From: Elizabethkingia miricola
GTDB taxonomy: Bacteria; Bacteroidota; Bacteroidia; Flavobacteriales; Weeksellaceae
DNA length: 64,000 nt
Assembly: GCF_001675285.1 (NCBI RefSeq)
Contig: NZ_LSGQ01000030.1
Location: 124,001 to 188,000 of the forward strand
Direction: 5' to 3'
Position 1 is the stretch's first letter; the number at the start of each line of letters is the position of its first letter. Of this stretch, positions 35,844-45,000 are shown piece after piece. The position numbers and the translations under genes are program-made. The notes beneath the pieces are model-generated. The model searched no databases. It had not been told where the DNA came from and saw only the letters and a program-made list of their open reading frames with translations.

Positions 35844-36713
35844 TTACTTTAGCTCTTCAGCAATCATTACTTTTTCGTTGATTATATTTTGCCAAAGCTT
35901 TTTCAGTGGGATTGGAAGTTCAACATGATTGTTATACATTAACTTAGGCTTATATGCAAAATAGAAATCATAAGAACCTCCAACAATACCTTTTTCTGGA
36001 ATATATACAAAACGATCAATTCCTCTATGCTTATTATATCCATCTTGTGTCCACCACCCATCTAATGTCCAAAATTGGTAGGCTTTGCTTCCTTTTATAG
36101 TATATTCTCTGGATAAATAATTACGAAGAGCATAACCATTATCTAACATCTTAATTCTATAATCGTCATTAATATCAAGAGGAAATTCTTGTTTTGGACG
36201 TAATTTCTCAAACATCTCTTTCATCTGGACAATACTTACCTTAGAATCAGCTATGTTTATAGTTCCGTATGTTGAAATTATTGGAAATGAATACTCATAG
36301 ATATTAAACGCTTCGGCTAAACAAACCTCAGCCATATAATAATCTTCTCCTCTTTTTTTTATAATCTTATATTCAAAAGTTTTCTTATCAGGAGTATTAT
36401 CGTTTAACCAATCTAATATTTTATTTTCAAGTCTTGTTTCTGTCAATATCTTATCTGAAATACTATTATAATCTATTTTTTTCCAACTATCTTTTTTTTC
36501 AAAATTAGGTAAAACTGATATTAAAAATAATTTATTGGGATTTATGAATATATTATAAATTTCAATTGTTTTATTAAAATCATATATTCCTTTAGTGTTT
36601 AGAGTGTATTCTTTAACTTTAAATTTAACTTTTAGGTTATCTATATTTAATATATTCTGGGAATAAATAGCTAAGCTAAAAAGAATAAGTACTACGGTTA
36701 TATTTTTTTTCAT
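35844..36713 (-). CDS. Secreted hypothetical protein, 289 aa
   Basis: Not recognised. The signal peptide (MKKNITVVLILFSLAIYS, then QNILN) indicates export. The mature part is rich in Lys, Asn, Tyr and aromatic residues, with segments such as AYQFWTLDGWWTQDGYNKHR and GGSYDFYFAYKPKLM, and lacks any motif I can name. It lies 21 bases downstream of the metallopeptidase-like lipoprotein gene on the same strand and very likely shares its transcript. Composition is more AT-rich than in the neighbouring housekeeping genes, as is typical of accessory genes. Confidence 0.75.
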   Translation of the reverse strand: MKKNITVVLILFSLAIYSQNILNIDNLKVKFKVKEYTLNTKGIYDFNKTIEIYNIFINPNKLFLISVLPNFEKKDSWKKIDYNSISDKILTETRLENKILDWLNDNTPDKKTFEYKIIKKRGEDYYMAEVCLAEAFNIYEYSFPIISTYGTINIADSKVSIVQMKEMFEKLRPKQEFPLDINDDYRIKMLDNGYALRNYLSREYTIKGSKAYQFWTLDGWWTQDGYNKHRGIDRFVYIPEKGIVGGSYDFYFAYKPKLMYNNHVELPIPLKKLWQNIINEKVMIAEELK

Positions 36714-36734
36714 TGCAAATAATATATTTGTTAT

Positions 36735-38105
36735 TTATGGACAACTTGTACCTTTACTCAAGCCTTTTGATGTATCTCTTTCGTTTTGGTTTAATACGAT
36801 CTCCGAATCTGATAAATCAGAGAAAATCCCTGCTCTGGCCATTGCTTTAACTATATCTTTAGATAGACTAGGATTGTATGTTGAAATGGCATTTTCTAAA
36901 GAATCAATAAAACTTGTAAATCTTGGGTGCCCATCTGTTTGGCTATTATTAATAAATGTAAAACGTTGAGTGACTTCCCCCTTAGAATTAGTAACATCAT
37001 AACAGTCTATTTTAGGATATTTTTCTTCAAATGATTCTTTACCTAAAACTAATCTTTGATATGATAAATATGCATGTATAACTTCGTGATACATAGTTAC
37101 TAGAATATACTCTTTAGTTGCAGTTTGTAACATATTAGCATTTAACGAAATTGTCATGCTTAATTTTTGACTTGTTACGTTTCCTTTTCCTACGGTTTCC
37201 CCGTCATCAATTGGACTCATATTGGGATCTGCTTTGAAAGTAACATTAATATTTTCATTAACTCCAAAAGTATCCCTCAAAAGCTTAGCAATGTTATTAT
37301 CTAAATTTGGAAGCTGTTGAGCTACCGCAAACGCACAAGGATATGCTTTTAAATCTGTAATAACAATTTCGTCAACATTTTCAGGAGAAGGCATATCATT
37401 TCCACCACCGCCTCCAGGATTATATGCAATACAATTTGCAAATTCTGGACAGCTTCCTCCTTCTTCAGGAGGTCTAACTGTACCTATATCCTCTTTTTTC
37501 TTTCTTTTTACCGTAATTACAACCCCTTCAATTTCAGTGTCTGCCATTGGCTTTATTGAAGCACTAAGCCTTATCTGTCTTCGGTTTTGATATCGATCCA
37601 ATGCATCCTGAAAATCATCTTTATAGTCTTTATACAAGCTACTTTCTGAATTATATGTATAATAACTCATATGAGTTTCCTGTTTGGTGAGAACTGCTTC
37701 TACTAAGCCTATTACTTTATTTCCTCTAACCTTTGGATAAATTATTGATTTATCTCCATTTTCTTCTGTAATCATTTCTGTGCGAATATTAAATTCCACA
37801 TAAGTGTCTCCTTTCTCAAGAGTAAGAGCTAAAGGTCTTTTGTTAATGCTAGCAGTTAGATTATTTATCACAACAGTGTTGTTAAGACCTGATATATTGG
37901 TATTTTGCACTTTGTCATATCTTTTCATAAGATAAGCAAAACCATCGATGTAATTAATGACTTTTCCATCCTTTGGAACAAAGACTGCAAAACGTTTGTC
38001 TTCTATTTGTTTTTGTGTAACTGCACTATCTTCAGTACGACAAGATGAAAGTAAGGATAAAGTGAAGATTCCCCATAATGGAGCAAAGAGTAATTTTTTT
38101 CTAAT
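36735..38105 (-). CDS. Metallopeptidase-like lipoprotein with no standard start codon
   Basis: From the first ATG (37928) the product is 397 residues. The same frame is open for 59 codons upstream, and these encode a perfect lipoprotein signal: an ATT codon at 38105-38103, then RKKLLFAPLWGIFTLSLLSSC, then RTEDS. A TAA lies two codons further upstream, and no ATG, GTG or TTG occurs between it and 37928. Either ATT is used as a start, or an ATG was lost by mutation and the gene is damaged. The C-terminal half has the zinc-peptidase motif HEVIH (in TMYHEVIHAYLSYQRL), after a Gly-rich linker (PGGGGGND). Family not recognised; the secreted 289-residue protein follows. Confidence 0.65.
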   Translation of the reverse strand: MRKKLLFAPLWGIFTLSLLSSCRTEDSAVTQKQIEDKRFAVFVPKDGKVINYIDGFAYLMKRYDKVQNTNISGLNNTVVINNLTASINKRPLALTLEKGDTYVEFNIRTEMITEENGDKSIIYPKVRGNKVIGLVEAVLTKQETHMSYYTYNSESSLYKDYKDDFQDALDRYQNRRQIRLSASIKPMADTEIEGVVITVKRKKKEDIGTVRPPEEGGSCPEFANCIAYNPGGGGGNDMPSPENVDEIVITDLKAYPCAFAVAQQLPNLDNNIAKLLRDTFGVNENINVTFKADPNMSPIDDGETVGKGNVTSQKLSMTISLNANMLQTATKEYILVTMYHEVIHAYLSYQRLVLGKESFEEKYPKIDCYDVTNSKGEVTQRFTFINNSQTDGHPRFTSFIDSLENAISTYNPSLSKDIVKAMARAGIFSDLSDSEIVLNQNERDTSKGLSKGTSCP

Positions 38106-38420
38106 TTTTTATGATTTTATGTTTTTAATTGGTTAAATATATAATAAAAATTTATAAGCACGTTACGGATTACCATAAATTAATGTAAAATCAGTATTAT
38201 TTTCTATTCGTATTTAGTAAAACCTTACTATTAGAGGTTTAATATTATAGATGCAATAATTTTATAAAAGGTTAGATAATTATTAAAAATATTGTTTACC
38301 ATATCTGATAAAGGCTAAAATATGGTTTTAGTAAGTTCTTCTGAACTGGACAGATCAAAACTGGAATAAAATGAGCTTAAATTATGATTCCAAATTTCAA
38401 TATGATATCAAAGTTTACGC
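38106..38420. other. Gene-free AT-rich stretch
   Basis: I see no gene, RNA or repeat family here. The only structure is a short hairpin (AAACCT/AGGTTT) near 38220-38241. Confidence 0.5.
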
Positions 38421-38891
38421 CTATTCAAAGCATCTCTTGTTAAAAAGAGCAGCAATGTTATGTTGCATTAGTTCATAATAATTCCTGCTTACACCTAATA
38501 ATCCCAGAATCAAATCGTCATCAAAAAGAAATTCGTCTTCTCCATCTATAACAGGGATTCTCTTTGAAATACAACATAAAATATTTTCGTCTTCTTCTAG
38601 CCTTTGTTTAGAAACTCGGTTACTTAGCTCTTTTCTCTCGTTACTTAAGTGAACTGTTCCTGTTTCGTGTGTAACTAAAGCATCCTCATAGAAACTGATT
38701 GCATACCGAGTCATATGACTGTCCAATATTTTAATCAGATCTCCATTCTTTTCTAAACCAGCTATCTTGTAAGGATCTCCACCATTCTTTTTTATAATTT
38801 TCCAGAACTCACGGTGTTCTTTAGAGCTGACAGGATCTGCTTTAGTAACTATAGCCCGTAGAATAGTCTTAGTACTTAGATTAAGATTTAA
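38421..38891 (-). pseudogene. 5'-truncated gene fragment
   Basis: An open frame of about 156 codons runs from just after a TGA (38894-38892) to the stop at 38421. The first possible start is a TTG at 38726, but coding-like residues already precede it (IVTKADPVSSKEHREFWKII, then KKNGGDPYKIAGLEKNG). There is no ATG for the upstream part and no promoter, so the 5' end of a once longer gene seems lost. The C-terminal part (SYEDA-like, NRVSKQRLEEDENILCCISK, GVSRNYYELMQHNIAALF) is helical and matches no family I know. It could instead be expressed as a 101-residue protein from the TTG. Confidence 0.5.
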
Positions 38892-39115
38892 TCAATTAAC
38901 AGTTATAACAAATTATGAAAATATATTTAGCAATAATCAAAAGGCAAATGAATCACAATTAATACATGACAAACAAATGCCATTAAAACAAAATCGCCAG
39001 TAAATACAGTATATCCCTATTAAGTGTTTTTTCTATAAATAAAACATATTATTAATATTTCATTAAAAACATATTTTAATATTTTTATGAAAACAAATCA
39101 ACATCAACCTACAAA

Positions 39116-39301
39116 ATGAATAATATGAAAGAAGAAACAGAAAAAAAAGATTACCTGTATCCCCAAATCAACGTATGGGTTATAGAGATGGAAGAAGGCA
39201 TTTCTACAACATCAGCTACCATTCTTCCAGTAAATACTTCCAATCAGATACAAGAAAACTGGAATGAAGGAACAAATGAAACTAATAATGTCCCTTGGTA
39301 A
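39116..39301 (+). CDS. Small protein preceding a fimbrillin-like gene, 61 aa
   Basis: A short acidic protein starting MNNMKEETEKKDYLYPQINV and ending NETNNVPW. It has no signal peptide or membrane helix. Small proteins with the pattern YxYPxIxVxxIExExGI are often found directly upstream of fimbrillin-like lipoproteins in Bacteroidota, and the arrangement here is the same: the next gene's ATG is 18 bases after its stop. Translation is probably coupled. Its role is unknown; a secreted minor subunit or peptide signal would be speculation. Confidence 0.75.
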   Translation: MNNMKEETEKKDYLYPQINVWVIEMEEGISTTSATILPVNTSNQIQENWNEGTNETNNVPW

Positions 39302-39318
39302 ACCTAAAAAACGAAAAA

Positions 39319-41025
39319 ATGAAAAAAATTAAACTTTCTAATGTTTTCAGCCTTAGCCTTTCCGCTTTCTTAATTTGGTTTTCGGTTTCCTGCCGGAGTT
39401 CTGATACAGATAACAAAACATTAAATGATAATATAGTTGCCATTAATGTAAATCTGGTACAAGATGATTATGAAGATATAGCTAATAAAAATTTTAAGGC
39501 TTCATCCAATCAAACTCTTAATTCGGATAATAAAATCCAAAGGCAAACTGTTCCTTTCGGAGGAGGATTTGATCTTGTTGCTGATCTAAAACCTGATGCT
39601 TCTTCTCTGAAAAGCATTACACAAGCATCTTTAAGCCCTGTCGCACTTCCCTCACCAATAACAAGGATGATTAAGTTCCGTATAGTTGTATACAATGCAT
39701 CCGGGCAATATGACTCTTCATATGTCTACAGTGTAAATGCTGGCGGCACTGTCACCCCCGATTCCGGTAATCCCATGAAGCTAAATGGTGGACAGAGCTA
39801 CACCTTTATTGTCTACTCCTATAACACCAATGCAGACCCTGCAGAAAACCTTGTCGGGTCTAATTTGAGCACAGCAAATATTAATGTTTCAAGCCAATAT
39901 TTCATGTATTACAAAGCTACAATGACACCAAATGGCAACATGGGAGCACAAAACTATTTAAACGTAATACTGAAACACAGCTTTAGTACTATTACAGTTA
40001 ATATAGATTCATCACTTACTAATGGCTATAACATCACCAACATCACAGATGCTACTTTAGGCAAAGTATTCCCTAGTGCAACAATAGCTTTAAATACTGG
40101 TACGGTTATTTCTACAGGAACTGCCACCACAACATCAGTTCCTTTTCCAACAAACCCCAATTCCAACAATGTCTCAGCAACATCTGTGGTCATAGTAAAC
40201 AATACAAACAATACAAACGATGGTAGCTTTAATATATCATCCCTTACTGTAGGATCTTTGACCAGCACAAATGTCGCTTTTAATAATCTTACCATACAAC
40301 CGGGCGTAAGGTACAATATGACCATAAAATTAGTTCCACAAGACGCATTCATATACGATCAGCTTAGCGCTCCGGGCGCTACAATTAAGGCTGCCAGAAT
40401 CAACGGGAAAGTATGGATGCGTTATAATCTTGGCGTAGACACCAGTGTAAATCCTAATCCTGACTTTACAAATCCGGTCAACGGAAATTTATTCGGAAAT
40501 TATTATCAATGGGGACGATCCGGAACATTAGCTAATGGTAATTCAGGGCCAGGAGCTATAAATGGCTGGGACAATACAGCAGTTCCGCCTGCCAATTCAT
40601 GGAATACAGGAACAGAAACAACTCCGATAAGAACAACTAACGACCCCTGTCCAGAGAACTACCGCGTACCAACGATAACCGAATTTCAGGATCTGATAGC
40701 TTCAACAACTCAGAGTAACGTAAATGATTCCAGTTGGGATAATGGTTCAGCTACAAATTACACTTCAATAAAAGTCTTCACCAGTAAAAGAGATAAAAAT
40801 ATTATACTGAGCTTTCCGGCTACAGGTTTTCGGGATTATGTAAACGGAGCTCTTTCTAATGCTTCTTTACGCGGTACCATAGGAATTTACTGGGCATCTT
40901 CTACACCTACATTCTCTCCCTCCAACTACAAAAACATGCAGTTATACAAGTCTACAATAAGTACAACTTCAGGAGCCTATAACCAAAATTTTGGAGAAAA
41001 TATACGCTGTATCAGAACTTACTAA
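39319..41025 (+). CDS. Fimbrillin-like lipoprotein with C-terminal FISUMP domain
   Basis: Cell-surface lipoprotein, about 568 residues. Start placed at the ATG at 39319 since MKKIKLSNVFSLSLSAFLIW with SVSC after it is a lipoprotein signal; a TTG at 39295 is open but not convincing. The N-terminal two thirds (ITRMIKFRIVVYNASGQYD, QSYTFIVYSYN, VILKHSFSTITVNIDSSL) match the build of type V pilus fimbrillins. The last 200 residues (VWMRYNLGVD, NYYQWGRSG, PCPENYRVPTITEFQDLI, YWASSTP, GENIRCIRTY) form a FISUMP-type domain, common at the ends of such surface proteins. Probably a tip or adhesion subunit. No anchor or assembly genes are adjacent. Confidence 0.85.
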   Translation: MKKIKLSNVFSLSLSAFLIWFSVSCRSSDTDNKTLNDNIVAINVNLVQDDYEDIANKNFKASSNQTLNSDNKIQRQTVPFGGGFDLVADLKPDASSLKSITQASLSPVALPSPITRMIKFRIVVYNASGQYDSSYVYSVNAGGTVTPDSGNPMKLNGGQSYTFIVYSYNTNADPAENLVGSNLSTANINVSSQYFMYYKATMTPNGNMGAQNYLNVILKHSFSTITVNIDSSLTNGYNITNITDATLGKVFPSATIALNTGTVISTGTATTTSVPFPTNPNSNNVSATSVVIVNNTNNTNDGSFNISSLTVGSLTSTNVAFNNLTIQPGVRYNMTIKLVPQDAFIYDQLSAPGATIKAARINGKVWMRYNLGVDTSVNPNPDFTNPVNGNLFGNYYQWGRSGTLANGNSGPGAINGWDNTAVPPANSWNTGTETTPIRTTNDPCPENYRVPTITEFQDLIASTTQSNVNDSSWDNGSATNYTSIKVFTSKRDKNIILSFPATGFRDYVNGALSNASLRGTIGIYWASSTPTFSPSNYKNMQLYKSTISTTSGAYNQNFGENIRCIRTY

Positions 41026-41082
41026 AATCATATCCCAATAAAAAATATTCAGATGATATAAAAATTATACTTTAAAAATAGG

Positions 41083-41112
41083 GCCCCTTGAGAAGTTTCT
41101 TGGGGCTTTTTA
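41083..41112 (+). terminator. Terminator after the fimbrillin-like gene
   Basis: GCCCC, about 14 bases, GGGGC followed by TTTTTA, 58 bases after the stop codon. Confidence 0.75.
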
Positions 41113-41206
41113 TTAATCTACATAATATTTATTCTTACCGGATTATTATAAAGCAGAAAAAAAATATACATTGGGAACAAATATTTTCTATCTTCGTACT
41201 TTCTTA

Positions 41207-41220
41207 TATGTATGAACATA
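41207..41220. promoter_or_regulatory. Palindrome at the GntR start codon (candidate operator)
   Basis: TATGT-ATGA-ACATA is a perfect interrupted palindrome that includes the ATG of the regulator gene. A related palindrome lies before the GH38 gene. Binding of the GntR protein to its own start would give autoregulation; this is inference. Confidence 0.45.
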
Positions 41221-41973
41221 CTAGCTAAAAACTTTATAATTGATCACAACAGCAAACTGCCTTTACATGTACAGGTAGAAGAACTTTTTCGTAAGCTAAT
41301 CAAAATGGAAGTTTATAAAAAGGGAGCTTTGTTACCAAAAGAAGTAGATCTAGCTAACCTTTGGGGGGTATCTCGGAACACCATCCGCCAGGCAACAAAC
41401 AAACTGGAGCACGAAGGCCTCATTATACGTAAAAAAGGGGTAGGCACACGTGTTGCGGAAAAGAAAAGCCTTGTAACCGGACTAGATCATTGGTATAGTT
41501 TTACCAGAGAAATGCAGGAGAAAGGAATCAATGTTATCAATCAGTTATTAAAGACAGAGGAAATACAGCCTAATGAAGAAATCTGCAATTTCTTCAGCAT
41601 TGCGCAAGATAAAAAAATATTCAAGCTCTCTAAACTAAAAGGAGAAAACTCAGGAGACCCTATTGTTTACTTTGAAAGTTATTTTCATCCAAGAATCGGA
41701 GTCAATAAAAATGATGATTTTGATATGCCACTATACAGTATGCTTCAGGATCATTTCGGAGTTATAGTAGACCGCTCACGCGAAAACATAAGCGCCTGCC
41801 ATGCTGGTGCTGTAATAGGAAAAAAGCTAAAGGTACCCGCTACTTTTCCTTTATTAAAAAGAGAACGCTTTGTTTATGATATAAACGGAAAGCCTGTAGA
41901 ATATAATGTAGGCTACTACCGTTCTGACAAATTCACCTATACCATAGATATAAATAAGTCTATGGAAAGTTGA
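41212..41973 (+). CDS. GntR-family transcriptional regulator with UTRA effector domain
   Basis: Winged-helix regulator of the HutC subgroup. N-terminal DNA-binding domain: LPLHVQVEELFRKLI, LPKEVDLANLWGVSRNTIRQ (the recognition helix region) and GLIIRKKGVGTRVAEK. The C-terminal UTRA domain begins about residue 90 (HWYSFTREMQEKGI) and ends with the typical RERFVYDINGKPVEYNVGYY. UTRA domains bind sugar phosphates or related small molecules. As first gene of the mannoside cluster it is the likely regulator, with mannose-6-phosphate or similar as effector (inference). Palindromes with TATGT/ACATA halves lie at its start and just before the GH38 gene. Confidence 0.95.
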   Translation: MNILAKNFIIDHNSKLPLHVQVEELFRKLIKMEVYKKGALLPKEVDLANLWGVSRNTIRQATNKLEHEGLIIRKKGVGTRVAEKKSLVTGLDHWYSFTREMQEKGINVINQLLKTEEIQPNEEICNFFSIAQDKKIFKLSKLKGENSGDPIVYFESYFHPRIGVNKNDDFDMPLYSMLQDHFGVIVDRSRENISACHAGAVIGKKLKVPATFPLLKRERFVYDINGKPVEYNVGYYRSDKFTYTIDINKSMES

Positions 41974-41993
41974 TTTTATTTTTTTAGCTTTTA

Positions 41994-42017
41994 ATATGTT
42001 CAAACATTCTAACATAT
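41994..42017. promoter_or_regulatory. Inverted repeat before the GH38 gene (candidate GntR operator)
   Basis: ATATGTT (41994-42000) and AACATAT (42011-42017) are exact reverse complements; within them ATGTT-CA-AACAT (41996-42007) is a second palindrome. The half-site is shared with the palindrome at the regulator's start. The GH38 ATG is 11 bases downstream. Confidence 0.5.
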
Positions 42018-42027
42018 AACCATAAAA

Positions 42028-45000
42028 ATGAAGCTCATGTATTACAGGTATTTTCTTTTGCTAATGTCCTTCTGTATGACAGGCAATTTTATTTATGCCC
42101 AAAAAAAGGTTCCGTATTTTGGCAATATAAATGCTATAAACGGATATGAAAATGAAATAAGCGGTGAGAATATTGATTATTTTTCTGCATTTCCGGATCA
42201 TGCAACCCGTGCATTGCTCACAAGAACAACGGACGGAGCAAAAATAATAGAATGGGAGACCGCTAAAGTCCCTCAAAAAAGCTCCGCCCCGTATGTATAT
42301 TTTAACTGGCTGGTATCACATTCTTCAGGCAGTAGTGGCGGAGTCCGCAATTTTGATTTGTACATAAACGATCAAAAAGCACTTACCCTTAGTACCTATC
42401 CTGCGAACCAGCATCCGACATGGATTTCCAAAGCTGCAGACAGTACTGCTTTTGTTTTTAATCAGACCAAAATGGACGGACTGAAAGACTCATATGGTAT
42501 TGCCTACCTAAGAGTTCCTATAAATAAAGTAACACCCGGCAAACCTCTTCGATTAAAACTGGTAGGGCAGGCACAAAACAGCAGAGACTGGTTCATGACT
42601 TATAAATTTACTTTTCAGGAAAAAATGGATGCAAGCGCAACTCCGTTCATCCTGAAAGATGGTAAACGGCTAATTAATCTCACTACACTGCATTTCGGTC
42701 CGGAAGAGAAAATCACTGCAAAAATTGACAACAAGGAGAGTTTTTCTTTTACAATGCCAGATGGTATTAAAACATTTGACATTCCGGTAACGCTTTCACA
42801 AACCGGAGGCAATGTACAACTAACTGTAACCTCAGGAAAAAAAGAGCTTCTGCGCAAAACTATACAGGCAGGCACCATTGTTCCACGTACTTTATATTTC
42901 ATTCATCATTCTCATACTGATGTAGGATATTCCCATTTACAGGCAGAAGTGGAAAAGATTCATACCAAAAATATTTATGATGCATTGAAGATGATTGATG
43001 AAACCCGAAATCTTCCTGAAGAAGCTCGTTTTAAATGGAATGTAGAAGCACTTTGGGATGTAGAGAATTTTATGCAAAAGGCTACACCCGAAGATAAAAA
43101 GGCTTTTGTAAAAGCTGTAAAAGAAGGAGGAATCGGACTTTCTGCTATGTATGGTAATATACTGACAGGACTTAGCCAGCCGGAAGAGCTATTCCATTAC
43201 ACTGAATATGCGCAGAAGCTGGAGAAAGAGTATGGCCTTAAGATCAACAGTGCAATGATGTCTGACGTTCCGGGTTTTGCATGGTCTCTAGTTCCTGCGC
43301 TAACCACTTCAGGTGTAAAATATTTTTCCAGTGGCCCCAATTATCTAGGGAAAACAAATCCTTACCTGGGTGATCGTGTTGGGAATTTTGTGAAAAACTG
43401 GGGAGATAAGCCTGTATGGTGGCAGTCTCCTTCAGGAAAAGAAAAAATATTATTCTGGACAGCAGGAAGAGGTTACTCATCATGGCATGGTATTCATCCC
43501 GGAGCGGTATTCGAAACTGGCCAGAAAAAAATTGCAGAATACCTCGATGATCTTACCCGAACCAATTACCCATATGATATTGTACAATGGCGCTACAATA
43601 TTGTATCGGACAATGGACCTATCGACCCTTCAATATCAAAGTTTGTAGATGAATGGAATAAAAAATATACTTCTCCAAAAATTGTACTGAGCACTAACGA
43701 GAATATGTTTGAAGTATTTGAGAAAAAATACGGTGACCAACTTCCAGTTGTAAAAGGCGACATCAGTCCACATTGGGAAGATGGTGCAATGTCTACAGCT
43801 AAAGAAGAAGGAATAAACAGAAACAGCGGACTGAAGCTACAGCAGCTAACCACTCTTTATTCCATGCTTAATCCCCGCCTGTACAACAGCCAGCGTTTTT
43901 ATGATGCATGGAGGAATGTAATTCTTTTTCATGAACACACATGGGGAGCTTTCAATAGCATTACAGCTCCTGACCTACCATTTGTTACCGATCAATGGAA
44001 GGTAAAAAGACAATTTTCACTTGACGGAAATTCTCTTACCAATCAATTGGAAAAAGATTTATTACAACCTCTGACTAATCCGGGTTCTAAAAAGATTGAG
44101 GTTTTCAATACTTCCTCCTGGATACGTAGCGGAGTTGTAACTATTCCTGCAGCAGCAGAAGGCAATAGTGTCCAAGATGCAGCAGGCAACAAAATACCAT
44201 TACAAAAGCTGGAAAATGGTACAATGGTATTTATGGCTAACAATATTCCGGCATTGGGCACAGCCGTCTATACTATTATTAAAAATAAAACATTAGCAAC
44301 CTCACCGTTTGTAGTTACCAACAATAGTGTATCAAACGGAAAAATTGCACTGACATGGGATAATAAAACAGGAAGCATTACCCATTTTACAGATAATGGT
44401 GCAACTAATTATGCAGGAAGCTATAACAATCAGGGGCTGAACAGTTACTGGTATGTACCGGGACCTGATCCCAATGAAGCCAAATCAAATACTGAAGTAC
44501 ATACAAAAATATTGGAAAACGGTGCAGTAATGGTAAAAGTTTTATTAACCGCAGAAGCCCCCGGAGCTAACAAATTAGAGAGAATCATCACCTTATATAA
44601 AGATAGCGATGAAGCATTATTAGAGAATATTGTAGACAAAAAACCCATCCGAACTAAGGAGTCTGTCCATTTTGGATTTCCGTTCAATTCCGGTTTCAAA
44701 AATATTACTGCTGATGCCGGTTATGGTATTATGAAATACCTTACCGATCAACTACCGGGATCTAATATGGATTACTGGTATAGCCGCCGCTGGGTAGATG
44801 CATCTTCAGGACAGAAAGGAATTCAGTGGATGATGATAGAAACACCACTAACAGAAGCTGCAGAAATGATAGATGAAAGAATGCTTATTGATAATAGTCA
44901 TAAGAAATGGAAAGATAAGGGCACTCCCGGAACTACTAACTGGTTTAGCTATGCGATGAACAATTACTGGCATACCAACTACAAAGCAGATCAGGAAGGC

